Origin: Cloacibacterium rupense
GTDB taxonomy: Bacteria > Bacteroidota > Bacteroidia > Flavobacteriales > Weeksellaceae
Direction of reading: 5' to 3'
DNA: 64,000 bases
NCBI RefSeq assembly: GCF_014645495.1
Contig: NZ_BMLV01000004.1
Coordinates: 1 to 64,000 of the forward strand
Shown here: piece after piece, positions 31,232 to 39,457 of the stretch
Numbering within the stretch: the first letter of the stretch is position 1
Layout of the letters: every line of letters starts with the position of its first letter
The notes under the pieces: generated by a model
What the model was told of the DNA's origin: nothing
Seen by the model: the letters and a program-made list of their open reading frames with translations, nothing else
Database searches by the model: none
Position numbers and translations under genes: made by a program

Positions 31232-33754
31232 ATGAGACTTTTTTCAAGAATTATCACAACTGTACTCGTTTTCTTTGTTTTTACAGTGGAAATATCTGCT
31301 AAACAACCCTTTATTACTACAGAAAAAAATTCTGATGTACTTGTACTCAAAGAAAAATCTGTAAATCTTTCTATTTTTACCAATGCAGGGATAGATGCAG
31401 GAATCATGAGAGCTGTTAAAAATTTACAGTCAGATTTTCAAAAAGTTACAGGGAATCAACCAACGATTTTAAATCAAATTTCGGGAAATAATACACCTTT
31501 GATTATCATAGGAACGGTCGGAACAAAATCTGTGATAGATGATTTGATTAAGCAGAAAAAAATTGATGGAAAAGCTTTAACAGGTAAAAACGAAAAATTT
31601 ATCATCCAAAACATCAGTAATCCTTTTCCGGGAGTTTCTGAAGCGATTGTGATTGCTGGAAGCGATAAAAGAGGTACTATTTACGGAATTTATGAAGTTT
31701 CGCAGCAAATTGGTGTTTCGCCGTGGTATTATATGGCAGATGTTCCTGTAAAAGTGAAAGAAAATATTTATTTCAGAAAAGGAATTTATACTGATGGAGA
31801 ACCTGCTGTAAAATACCGAGGAATTTTCTTAAATGACGAAGAACCTTCGCTAGGAGGTTGGGCTAGAGCTACTTTTGGCGGAGTAAATTCTAAATTTTAC
31901 GAGAAAGTTTTCGAATTAATTTTACGTATGAAAGGCAATTACATTTGGCCTGCAATGTGGGGAAAAGCGTTCTATGACGATGATGCTTTAAGCGGACCAT
32001 TAGCTAATGAAATGGGTATTATAATGGGAACTTCTCACCACGAACCAATGGCGCAAGCTCAGGAAGACTGGCACAGATATATTAAGAAAAATAATCTACC
32101 AAATGTTTGGGATTATTCTAAAAATGCCGAAGTTTTGCAAAAATTCTGGAAATCTGGTATTGAAAGAAGTGAAAATTGGGAAAAATTAGTAACTGTAGGA
32201 ATGCGTGGTGATGGTGATGAAGCAATGGGAGAAGGAACTAATATTGCTTTGCTGGAAAATATAGTAAAAGATCAGAGAAAAATTATAGAACAAGTTACAG
32301 GCAAAAAAGCTGAAAAAACTCCTCAGGTTTGGGCTTTGTATAAGGAAGTTCAAGATTATTATGACAAAGGAATGAGAGTTCCGGATGATGTAATTTTGCT
32401 GTTTTGCGATGACAATTGGGGAAATGTAAGAAAATTACCAGATCTTACAAAACCATTACACAAAGGCGGCTACGGAATTTATTATCATTTCGATTATGTA
32501 GGAGGCCCTAGAAATTCTAAATGGATTAATATCAGCCCGATACAGAGAATTTGGGAACAGATGAATCTTTCTTACGAGCATAAAGTAGATCAACTTTGGG
32601 TAGTAAACGTTGGCGATTTAAAACCAATGGAATTCCCGATTAGTTTTTTCTTAGAAATGGCTTGGAATCCGAAACAATTTAATTCTAAAAACCTTTTAGA
32701 ATATACCGAGAAATGGTCTGCGCAGCAATTTGGTGGAAAATATGCCAAAGAAATTGCCAGAATGATTAATCTCTACACCAAATACAACCGAAGAGTTACA
32801 CCAGAAACGTTAGATAGCAAAACTTTTAGCCTAAATAATTACCACGAATTTGAAACGGTCTTGAATGATTATAGAGCTTTGGCTATTGATGCATTACGTT
32901 TAAAAGAACGTATTCCTGCTGAATATCAAGATGCTTATTATCAGTTGGTTCTATATCCTATTGATGCGTGTAGTAATTTGTATGAAATGTATTATGCGGT
33001 TGCTAAAAATAGAGAATTAGCCGCTAAATATGACCTTAAAGCTAATTATTATGCAGACAGAGTAAAAGAATGTTTTGAGAGAAATGCATATCTAGACCAT
33101 AAATATAATAATGAAATTGCTGGTGGAAAATGGGTAAATATGATGGACCAGATGAAGATAGGATACAAAGCTTGGTTTGACGGAAAAGTAAATGTAATGC
33201 CAGAGGTAACCTATGTATATGATGATAATGCTTCAAAAGAAAAAGTATTTAAAGAAAAAGACGGTTATGTTTCTATAGAAGCTGAGAATTTTGCAAGAAT
33301 GAATAATTCTGACCGAATTCATTGGGAGGTGATTCCTGATTTTGGCAAAACCAAATCTGGAGTAACTACTTTTCCGCAAAGTGCTGACCCTAAAACCAGC
33401 GAAAACATCTATCTAGAATACGATATTAATTTTGAATCTAAAGGAGAGTTCGAAGTTCAACTGCTTTTAGCTCCTACTTTAAATTATAATCACAATAAAG
33501 GATTGCGATACGAAATTTCCTTTGATGGAGGAACTCCACAAATCATCAATTTTAATGGCCATTATAAAGGTGAATTGGGAAGATGGCAATCAGAACATAT
33601 CATTAAATCTATCACAAAACATCAGATTTCACAACCCGGTAAACACACTTTACGTTTCAGAGTTTTAGAAGCTGGTATTGTCTTAGAAAAGATTTTAATA
33701 GATACAGGTGGACTTAAACCAAGTTATCTGGGCGCGCCAGAGAGTAATTTTTAA
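31232..33754 (+). CDS. GH115 xylan alpha-1,2-(4-O-methyl)-glucuronidase
   Basis: An 840-residue exported GH115 (signal peptide to about residue 24, VEISAKQ). Recognisable features are the N-terminal domain with AIVIAGSDKRGTIYGIYEVSQQIGVSPW, the barrel start VKYRGIFLNDEEPSLGGWA, MKGNYIWPAMWGKAF, GIIMGTSHHEPMAQAQ, VTVGMRGDGDEAMG, FCDDNWGNVRKLP and WVVNVGDLKPMEFPISFF, followed by helical and C-terminal beta-sandwich domains (about 670-840). The family removes (4-O-methyl-)glucuronic acid from internal xylose units of long xylan chains, complementing GH67, which needs a terminal position. It ends the long enzyme run; a 198-bp gap with a hairpin and a C/A tract follows. Confidence 0.93.
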   Translation: MRLFSRIITTVLVFFVFTVEISAKQPFITTEKNSDVLVLKEKSVNLSIFTNAGIDAGIMRAVKNLQSDFQKVTGNQPTILNQISGNNTPLIIIGTVGTKSVIDDLIKQKKIDGKALTGKNEKFIIQNISNPFPGVSEAIVIAGSDKRGTIYGIYEVSQQIGVSPWYYMADVPVKVKENIYFRKGIYTDGEPAVKYRGIFLNDEEPSLGGWARATFGGVNSKFYEKVFELILRMKGNYIWPAMWGKAFYDDDALSGPLANEMGIIMGTSHHEPMAQAQEDWHRYIKKNNLPNVWDYSKNAEVLQKFWKSGIERSENWEKLVTVGMRGDGDEAMGEGTNIALLENIVKDQRKIIEQVTGKKAEKTPQVWALYKEVQDYYDKGMRVPDDVILLFCDDNWGNVRKLPDLTKPLHKGGYGIYYHFDYVGGPRNSKWINISPIQRIWEQMNLSYEHKVDQLWVVNVGDLKPMEFPISFFLEMAWNPKQFNSKNLLEYTEKWSAQQFGGKYAKEIARMINLYTKYNRRVTPETLDSKTFSLNNYHEFETVLNDYRALAIDALRLKERIPAEYQDAYYQLVLYPIDACSNLYEMYYAVAKNRELAAKYDLKANYYADRVKECFERNAYLDHKYNNEIAGGKWVNMMDQMKIGYKAWFDGKVNVMPEVTYVYDDNASKEKVFKEKDGYVSIEAENFARMNNSDRIHWEVIPDFGKTKSGVTTFPQSADPKTSENIYLEYDINFESKGEFEVQLLLAPTLNYNHNKGLRYEISFDGGTPQIINFNGHYKGELGRWQSEHIIKSITKHQISQPGKHTLRFRVLEAGIVLEKILIDTGGLKPSYLGAPESNF

Positions 33755-33872
33755 ACAAACAAATCCCAAAAATTAAACTTCACTATGAAAAAAAACAACA
33801 GTCTTTAAACATTTTCTTAAACTTTAGTCAGATTTATTTTTAACAGATTTAAGAAAAAATTATACGATGATT

Positions 33873-33896
33873 TCAATGCATTTTTTAATGTATTGA
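33873..33896. other. inverted repeat upstream of GH30
   Basis: TCAATGCATT (33873-33882) and AATGTATTGA (33887-33896) form a 10-bp stem with one wobble around TTTT. No U-rich tail follows on the + strand, so it is a weak terminator candidate. It could equally be a binding site or an mRNA 5' structure for the downstream GH30 gene. Confidence 0.35.
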
Positions 33897-33928
33897 ATGA
33901 GTTTTATGCTTAAAAAATAACCAATTGT

Positions 33929-33950
33929 CCCCCCCCAAAAAAAAAAAAAA
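33929..33950 (+). repeat. C8A14 homopolymer tract before GH30 start codon
   Basis: Eight C followed by fourteen A end two bases before the ATG at 33953. Adjacent mononucleotide tracts of this length are prone to slipped-strand length change. The A run occupies the place where Bacteroidota A-rich translation enhancers sit, so length variation could tune GH30 expression. Homopolymer lengths are also the least reliable part of an assembly. Confidence 0.7.
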
Positions 33951-33952
33951 TT

Positions 33953-36667
33953 ATGTTTAATCTTAGAAAAATATTAGCATTGTTTTCGGTGCTTCTTTTT
34001 ATAGCTCAATTCAATGCTCAATCCTCAAAAGTTAGAATTGATAATACCACTCCAAGGCAAAAAATTACTGGTTTCGGTGGTTTTGTTTGTAGTCCTCAGT
34101 TTGCTTATAACCATATGACAACTGCTGAAATACAAAAAATGTGGGGAGCAAATAGCGAAGCAGGCTATAATATCATGAGACTATACATCCCTACAAGTAG
34201 AGATAATTGGAATTTGGTTCTAGAAACTGCTCAATTAGCCAAATCTTTAGGTCTTATCATTTTTGCGAGCCCTTGGTCGCCACCTGCAGAATGGAAAACC
34301 AATGGCAATGATGCTGGAACTTATAACGGAGTAGAAGGTTTTTTAAAACAAGAAAATTATGCAGATTTTGCCAATTATTTGAATGATTTTGTGGTATATC
34401 TCAGAAATAACGGAGTAGAATTAGATGCTATTTCGCTTCAAAATGAGCCAGATTATGTGGTTACTTATGCAGGATGCTCTTATACGCCAGCTCAAATGAC
34501 CAATTTTCTCAAAAATTATTCAGATGTAATTTCTTGTAAAATTATAGCGCCAGAAACAGTAGGGATGTCTAATACTTTTGCCACTGCATTACAAGCTGCT
34601 GATGTATTACCCAAATTCGAAATTTATGCTGGGCATCAGTACGGAGGAATTGGTTCTACTTATAAAGGTTTTCAAAATACGGATAAAGAAATTTGGATGA
34701 CCGAATTCTTAATCAATTGGAATTCTAGTGGCGGTAGCAGAAATTTCACTTGGAATACAGATGCTTTTGATTTTGCAAAAAGTATCAATGATGTAATGGT
34801 AGGCGGAGGAAATGCTTGGATTCATTATGCTACAAAAAGATACTACGGAATGCTAGGTGATGGGCAATACGGAACTACCACAGGTGAAATTACCAAAAGA
34901 GGTTATATTCTTTCTCATTTCGCTAAATATACTACAGGTTACAGAAGATTAGATGCTATCTGGAGTGATCAAGGTTCAATGCAAGGTTCTGCTTATATAA
35001 ATAATACGGGCGATAAAGTAACGCTTATGGTTTTCAATTCTTCTGCAAATACATATAATCTTAAAGCAGATTTGCCTTTTTATACTACTTCGGCTCAGAA
35101 AATTTTGACTAATGAGACTACTAATATGAGCTCTTCTAGCCTTAGTTTTACGGAAACATTTCGCCCAACTATCCAGATTGCACCATATAGTGTAATTACC
35201 TATGTTTTTGATAAAAGTAAAACGAGAGAGGTTTCTAATATGACTGGTCAAGATGTAAATTATAATAAAATAGAATCGCAAACTACTACAAATGCTGCAT
35301 TTGGAACGGCTTATCAGTTGAGTGGTAAAACAGCTACTTTATATAATCCAACTCCATTAATCAGTGCTAATACTACAGCAGCAAATGGATATTTAAGTTT
35401 AGATGACCGTTATAATAAATTAGTTTTCCATGTAAACAGCTATACTACGAGTAATTTACCTACTTCTTCTAATACAACTCTTTATTATGTAGATAATGCA
35501 GGAGTAGTGAAATCTTACAATTACGGAACGCTAAATTTACCATCATCTGGTTCTAGTAATTTTGATTTGGTTTTTGATATTTCTAGAGCGGTACTTTCCA
35601 CAGGTTGTAAAGGGATTTTAGGACTTAGAAATGGTAATTACAGTTCAGTTCTTACCTTTAATTTTGGAGATGTTTATTTCAGTATTTCTAATGAAAAAGC
35701 GATGAAATTTGCTGGTGTTTATTCTGATGGTGATAGCAATCTAATGGATGTTTATGAAAACAGTTATTATACCACATTAGATTTTACCAATACTACCAAT
35801 ATCAATACCAGTGCAAATTGGATTGATAAAGTACTCAACAAAAACAGTATTTTTTATGTAAGTAATGGTTCTGGTTTCCGTAGTAGTTCAGCAAATTCTA
35901 CTGTAAATGCTAATGTAGTTTCTGGTAGTACATGTGCCAGCTTAGAATTATCTGATCAAGGCGGAGATTTTAATGCACCAGTTAATTTCACGGCTACTAC
36001 AGCTTCTTATACCAAAACAATTACTAGTTACACCGTTCTTGTTCTTCCTTTTGAGGCAGATATACCAAGTGGAATTGAAGCATATACTATGTTGCCTTCT
36101 GCTACCAAGGTAGTTTGTACACCTATTGCAAACGGAAAAATCCCAGCTAATACACCTGTATTAATAAACGGAAATGGTACTTTTACATTTACAGGTTCAG
36201 GAAATGTATCAACTCCAAAAGCAATTACAGTCAATCAATTCAACGCAGATTATAGTTCTGTTAAAGCATACACTGGTGGCTATGTATTGAAAACTGTAGG
36301 AGGAACTACTGGGCTTTATAAAATAACTAGTGGCAGTGAGGTAGTGCCTGCTTTCAGTGCTTATATCTCTGAAGAAAATATGTATTCAGCTACAATGTTA
36401 CCAATTGAATTCCAAACATTAGCAGTAAAAGATTTTTCTGGTTCAAAAATACAGTTATATCCAAATCCAGCTAAAGATGAAATTTTCGTAACCGTAGGAA
36501 ATGGAGCGGATTATAGAATTTTTGATGCAAAAGGAAGCTTAATACTTAACGGAAAATTTTCTTCAGGTAAAAACAGAGTTGATGTTTCTAAATTAGCATT
36601 AGGAGTTTATTTCATAGAAGTAGGAAACTCACAAAAAATAGAAAAAAGTAAATTTATCAAAAACTAA
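33953..36667 (+). CDS. GH30 endo-xylanase with T9SS sorting domain
   Basis: A 904-residue exported protein. Signal peptide about 1-22 (FNAQS). The GH30 domain (about 25-425) has KITGFGGFVCSPQF, the acid/base Glu165 in SLQNEPDY and the nucleophile Glu251 in EIWMTEFLINW. The layout resembles the xylanase/glucuronoxylanase subfamilies of GH30. A Ser/Thr/Asn-rich region without a family assignment follows (about 430-690). Next is a beta-rich segment (about 700-825) of a type common in secreted Bacteroidota proteins (VLPFEADIPSGIEAYTML, NTPVLINGNGTF). The C-terminus (about 833-904, LYPNPAKDEIFV to GVYFIEV and IKN) is a type A T9SS sorting domain. This is the only T9SS cargo in the locus, so it probably acts outside the cell or on its surface. 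It is flanked by its own leader and a terminator. Confidence 0.9.
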   Translation: MFNLRKILALFSVLLFIAQFNAQSSKVRIDNTTPRQKITGFGGFVCSPQFAYNHMTTAEIQKMWGANSEAGYNIMRLYIPTSRDNWNLVLETAQLAKSLGLIIFASPWSPPAEWKTNGNDAGTYNGVEGFLKQENYADFANYLNDFVVYLRNNGVELDAISLQNEPDYVVTYAGCSYTPAQMTNFLKNYSDVISCKIIAPETVGMSNTFATALQAADVLPKFEIYAGHQYGGIGSTYKGFQNTDKEIWMTEFLINWNSSGGSRNFTWNTDAFDFAKSINDVMVGGGNAWIHYATKRYYGMLGDGQYGTTTGEITKRGYILSHFAKYTTGYRRLDAIWSDQGSMQGSAYINNTGDKVTLMVFNSSANTYNLKADLPFYTTSAQKILTNETTNMSSSSLSFTETFRPTIQIAPYSVITYVFDKSKTREVSNMTGQDVNYNKIESQTTTNAAFGTAYQLSGKTATLYNPTPLISANTTAANGYLSLDDRYNKLVFHVNSYTTSNLPTSSNTTLYYVDNAGVVKSYNYGTLNLPSSGSSNFDLVFDISRAVLSTGCKGILGLRNGNYSSVLTFNFGDVYFSISNEKAMKFAGVYSDGDSNLMDVYENSYYTTLDFTNTTNINTSANWIDKVLNKNSIFYVSNGSGFRSSSANSTVNANVVSGSTCASLELSDQGGDFNAPVNFTATTASYTKTITSYTVLVLPFEADIPSGIEAYTMLPSATKVVCTPIANGKIPANTPVLINGNGTFTFTGSGNVSTPKAITVNQFNADYSSVKAYTGGYVLKTVGGTTGLYKITSGSEVVPAFSAYISEENMYSATMLPIEFQTLAVKDFSGSKIQLYPNPAKDEIFVTVGNGADYRIFDAKGSLILNGKFSSGKNRVDVSKLALGVYFIEVGNSQKIEKSKFIKN

Positions 36668-36706
36668 AAACTTGTTTTTTGATTTATTGCATAAAAGTTA
36701 TAAACT

Positions 36707-36742
36707 AAGCATAGCTATCATTCATTTGATAGCTGTGCTTTT
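36707..36742 (+). terminator. intrinsic terminator after GH30
   Basis: AAGCATAGCTATCA (36707-36720) pairs with TGATAGCTGTGCTT (36727-36740), 14 bp with one wobble, around a six-base loop, and the T run continues to 36742. This is a strong terminator that ends the GH30 transcript and separates it from GH3-GH51. Confidence 0.8.
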
Positions 36743-36773
36743 CCACTCAAAAGATTTAAAATAAATTGAGCTT

Positions 36774-39401
36774 ATGAAAAAAATATTATCAGGAATTTTA
36801 ATTTTAGTTTGTGCTTTTTCTCTTGCGCAGAATTATAAATATCCTTTCCAAAATCCAAAAATATCAGTAGAACAGAGAATTGAAAATCTTCTCGGATTAT
36901 TGACGGTTGATGAAAAAATAGGAATGATGATGGATAATTCCAAAGCAGTACCTCGTTTAGAAATTCCAGCTTATGGATGGTGGAATGAGGCACTTCACGG
37001 AGTCGCAAGAGCTGGAACAGCTACTGTTTTTCCTCAGGCAATTGGAATGGCAGCAACTTGGGATGCACCAGAACACCTCAAAACTTTTGAAATGATTTCT
37101 GATGAAGCCAGAGCAAAATACAATAAATCTTTTGATGAAGCCAATAAAACTGGGCGCTATGAAGGTCTCACGTTTTGGACTCCTAATATCAATATTTTTC
37201 GTGATCCAAGATGGGGAAGAGGTCAAGAAACTTATGGTGAAGATCCATATTTAACCTCAGTTCTAGGAGTAGCAGCTGTGAAAGGTTTGCAAGGTGATGA
37301 TCCACAATATTTTAAAACCCACGCTTGTGCCAAACATTTTGCCGTACACAGCGGTCCAGAATGGAATAGACATTCTTATAATGCAGAAATTTCTAAAAGA
37401 GATTTATACGAAACTTATCTTCCAGCCTTCAAAGCATTGGTTTTAGAAGGAAATGTAAGAGAGGTAATGTGTGCTTATAACGCTTTTGAAGGACAACCGT
37501 GCTGTGCTAATAATACTTTGCTTAATGACATCCTTCGTGGTAAATGGAAATATTACGGAATGGTGGTTTCTGATTGTTGGGCCTTGGCAGATTTTTATCA
37601 AGAAAAATACCACGGAACGCATCCCGACGAAAAAAGTGCTGCCACAGATGCTCTGAAACATTCTACAGATTTAGAATGTGGAGATACATATAATAATCTC
37701 AATAAAGCTCTTGCAAGTGGATTAATTACAGAAAAAGATTTAGATATTTCGATGCGCAGAATATTGAAAGGGTGGTTTGAACTAGGTATGCTAGACCCGA
37801 AATCTTCTGTCCATTGGAATAAAATACCTTATTCTGTAGTAGATTCTGATGAGCATAAAAAGCAAGCGCTAAAAATGGCACAAAAATCAATAGTGCTGAT
37901 GAAAAATGAGAAGAATATTCTTCCTTTAAATAAAAATATTAAAAAAATTGCAGTGGTAGGCCCAAATGCTGATGACGGATTGATGCAATTGGGAAATTAC
38001 AACGGAACACCTTCTTCTACAGTCACTATTTTAGACGGAATTAAAACTAAATTTCCAAACGCCGAAATCATCTTCGAAAAAGGTTGCGAAGTAGCAGATC
38101 CTTCTTCCAAAACTTCTCTTTATCAGAATTTTATGAGCCAAAAAAATGGCGAAAAAGGTATGAAAGTGGAGTTTTTCAACAATAATGAATTTAAAGGTAA
38201 ACCAGTAAATATATCTGTTAATAAAACGGGAATTAATTACAATAGTTTTGGCGGAACTCAGTTAGCTCCAGGTGTAGCAAGAGAAAATACATCGGCAATA
38301 ATTTCAGGAATTTTTAAAAGCAGCTATTCTGGCGATGTGGTATTTTCTGCTTTTGCATCTGATATTTACACGCTTTTTGTTGACGGAAAAGAAATTGCTA
38401 CCAGAAAAGGGCCAGATGCCAGACATCCTTCTGAATTTCCTATAAAAGTAGAGAAAGGCAAAGAATATCTAGTAGAGTTACACCACAGTCAAAAAGGAAA
38501 ATACGTAAACATCGGCTTTGAAGTCTATAGAAAAGACCTCGTAAATTTTGTATCAGTAAAAGAAAAAGTGAAAGATGCTGATGTTATTATTTTCGCTGGA
38601 GGATTATCACCTAGTTTAGAAGGCGAAGAAATGTTGGTAAATGCTGATGGTTTTAAAGGTGGTGATAAAACCACGATAGAACTTCCGAAAGTTCAGCGTG
38701 AATTGTTAGCAGAATTAAGAAATACAGGGAAACCTGTTGTTTTTGTGTTATGTACAGGCAGTGCACTTGGTTTAGAGCAAGACGAGAAAAATTATGATGC
38801 TTTGCTCAATGCTTGGTATGGCGGACAATCTAGCGGAACTGCCGTAGCAGACGTTTTAGCAGGAGATTACAATCCTTCAGGAAGATTACCGATTACATTT
38901 TACAAAAATTTGGAACAATTGGATAATGCTCTTTCTAAAACCAGCAAGCATCAAGGTTTTGAAAATTATGATATGCAAGGCAGAACCTATCGTTATATGA
39001 TAGAAAATCCTTTGTACGCTTTCGGGCATGGTTTAAGTTATTCCAAATTTACTTATGGAGATGCTCAATTGAGCAAAAATATCATCAATTCTAATGAAAA
39101 AATCACCATAACCGTTCCTGTTACCAATATTTCTAATAAAGATGGAGAAGAAGTAGTGCAGATTTATGTGAAAAGAAATAACGATGTTTTAGCTCCAGTA
39201 AAGACATTAAGGGCTTTTGAAAGGGTTTTAATTGCATCAAAAGAAACAAAAAATATTCAATTGACGATTTCTGAAGATTCATTCAAATTTTATGATGAAA
39301 AAACCGATGATTTGGTTTCAAAATCAGGAGATTATACTATTTTCTACGGAGGTACTTCAGAAAATTCTGGTTTAAAAAGTTTACCAATAAAAGTGAAATA
39401 G
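36774..39401 (+). CDS. GH3 beta-xylosidase with inserted PA14 domain
   Basis: An 875-residue exported GH3 (signal peptide to about residue 19, FSLAQN). The N-terminal barrel has GWWNEALHGVAR, ATVFPQAIGMAATWD, the substrate-binding KH of CAKHFAVHSGPE (about 185-196) and the nucleophile Asp267 in MVVSDCWALADFY. The second alpha/beta domain (about 380-720) is interrupted by a PA14-like insert (about 460-590, LFVDGKEIATRKG). A fibronectin III-like C-terminal domain (about 780-875) follows. The GWWNEALHGV motif is typical of beta-xylosidase or xylosidase/arabinosidase GH3 members. It should release xylose from the non-reducing ends of oligosaccharides. It starts 31 bp after the terminator, in a unit with GH51 56 bp downstream. 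Confidence 0.92.
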   Translation: MKKILSGILILVCAFSLAQNYKYPFQNPKISVEQRIENLLGLLTVDEKIGMMMDNSKAVPRLEIPAYGWWNEALHGVARAGTATVFPQAIGMAATWDAPEHLKTFEMISDEARAKYNKSFDEANKTGRYEGLTFWTPNINIFRDPRWGRGQETYGEDPYLTSVLGVAAVKGLQGDDPQYFKTHACAKHFAVHSGPEWNRHSYNAEISKRDLYETYLPAFKALVLEGNVREVMCAYNAFEGQPCCANNTLLNDILRGKWKYYGMVVSDCWALADFYQEKYHGTHPDEKSAATDALKHSTDLECGDTYNNLNKALASGLITEKDLDISMRRILKGWFELGMLDPKSSVHWNKIPYSVVDSDEHKKQALKMAQKSIVLMKNEKNILPLNKNIKKIAVVGPNADDGLMQLGNYNGTPSSTVTILDGIKTKFPNAEIIFEKGCEVADPSSKTSLYQNFMSQKNGEKGMKVEFFNNNEFKGKPVNISVNKTGINYNSFGGTQLAPGVARENTSAIISGIFKSSYSGDVVFSAFASDIYTLFVDGKEIATRKGPDARHPSEFPIKVEKGKEYLVELHHSQKGKYVNIGFEVYRKDLVNFVSVKEKVKDADVIIFAGGLSPSLEGEEMLVNADGFKGGDKTTIELPKVQRELLAELRNTGKPVVFVLCTGSALGLEQDEKNYDALLNAWYGGQSSGTAVADVLAGDYNPSGRLPITFYKNLEQLDNALSKTSKHQGFENYDMQGRTYRYMIENPLYAFGHGLSYSKFTYGDAQLSKNIINSNEKITITVPVTNISNKDGEEVVQIYVKRNNDVLAPVKTLRAFERVLIASKETKNIQLTISEDSFKFYDEKTDDLVSKSGDYTIFYGGTSENSGLKSLPIKVK

Positions 39402-39457
39402 TCTTGTTAAAATTTTAAAATAATTAAAATTCAATTAATCATAAATATCATTAGTAT

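Noticed and set aside
17803-31407. Open frames of 60-105 codons antisense to or overlapping the enzyme genes (for example 17803-18120, 24245-24553, 34976-35281 on the - strand)
   Set aside because: They lie wholly within strongly supported genes, show no recognisable family features and have compositions expected of shadow frames.
33785-33808. Seven-codon frame MKKNNSL between GH115 and GH30
   Set aside because: It is too short to support, with no evidence of translation; probably chance in A-rich sequence.
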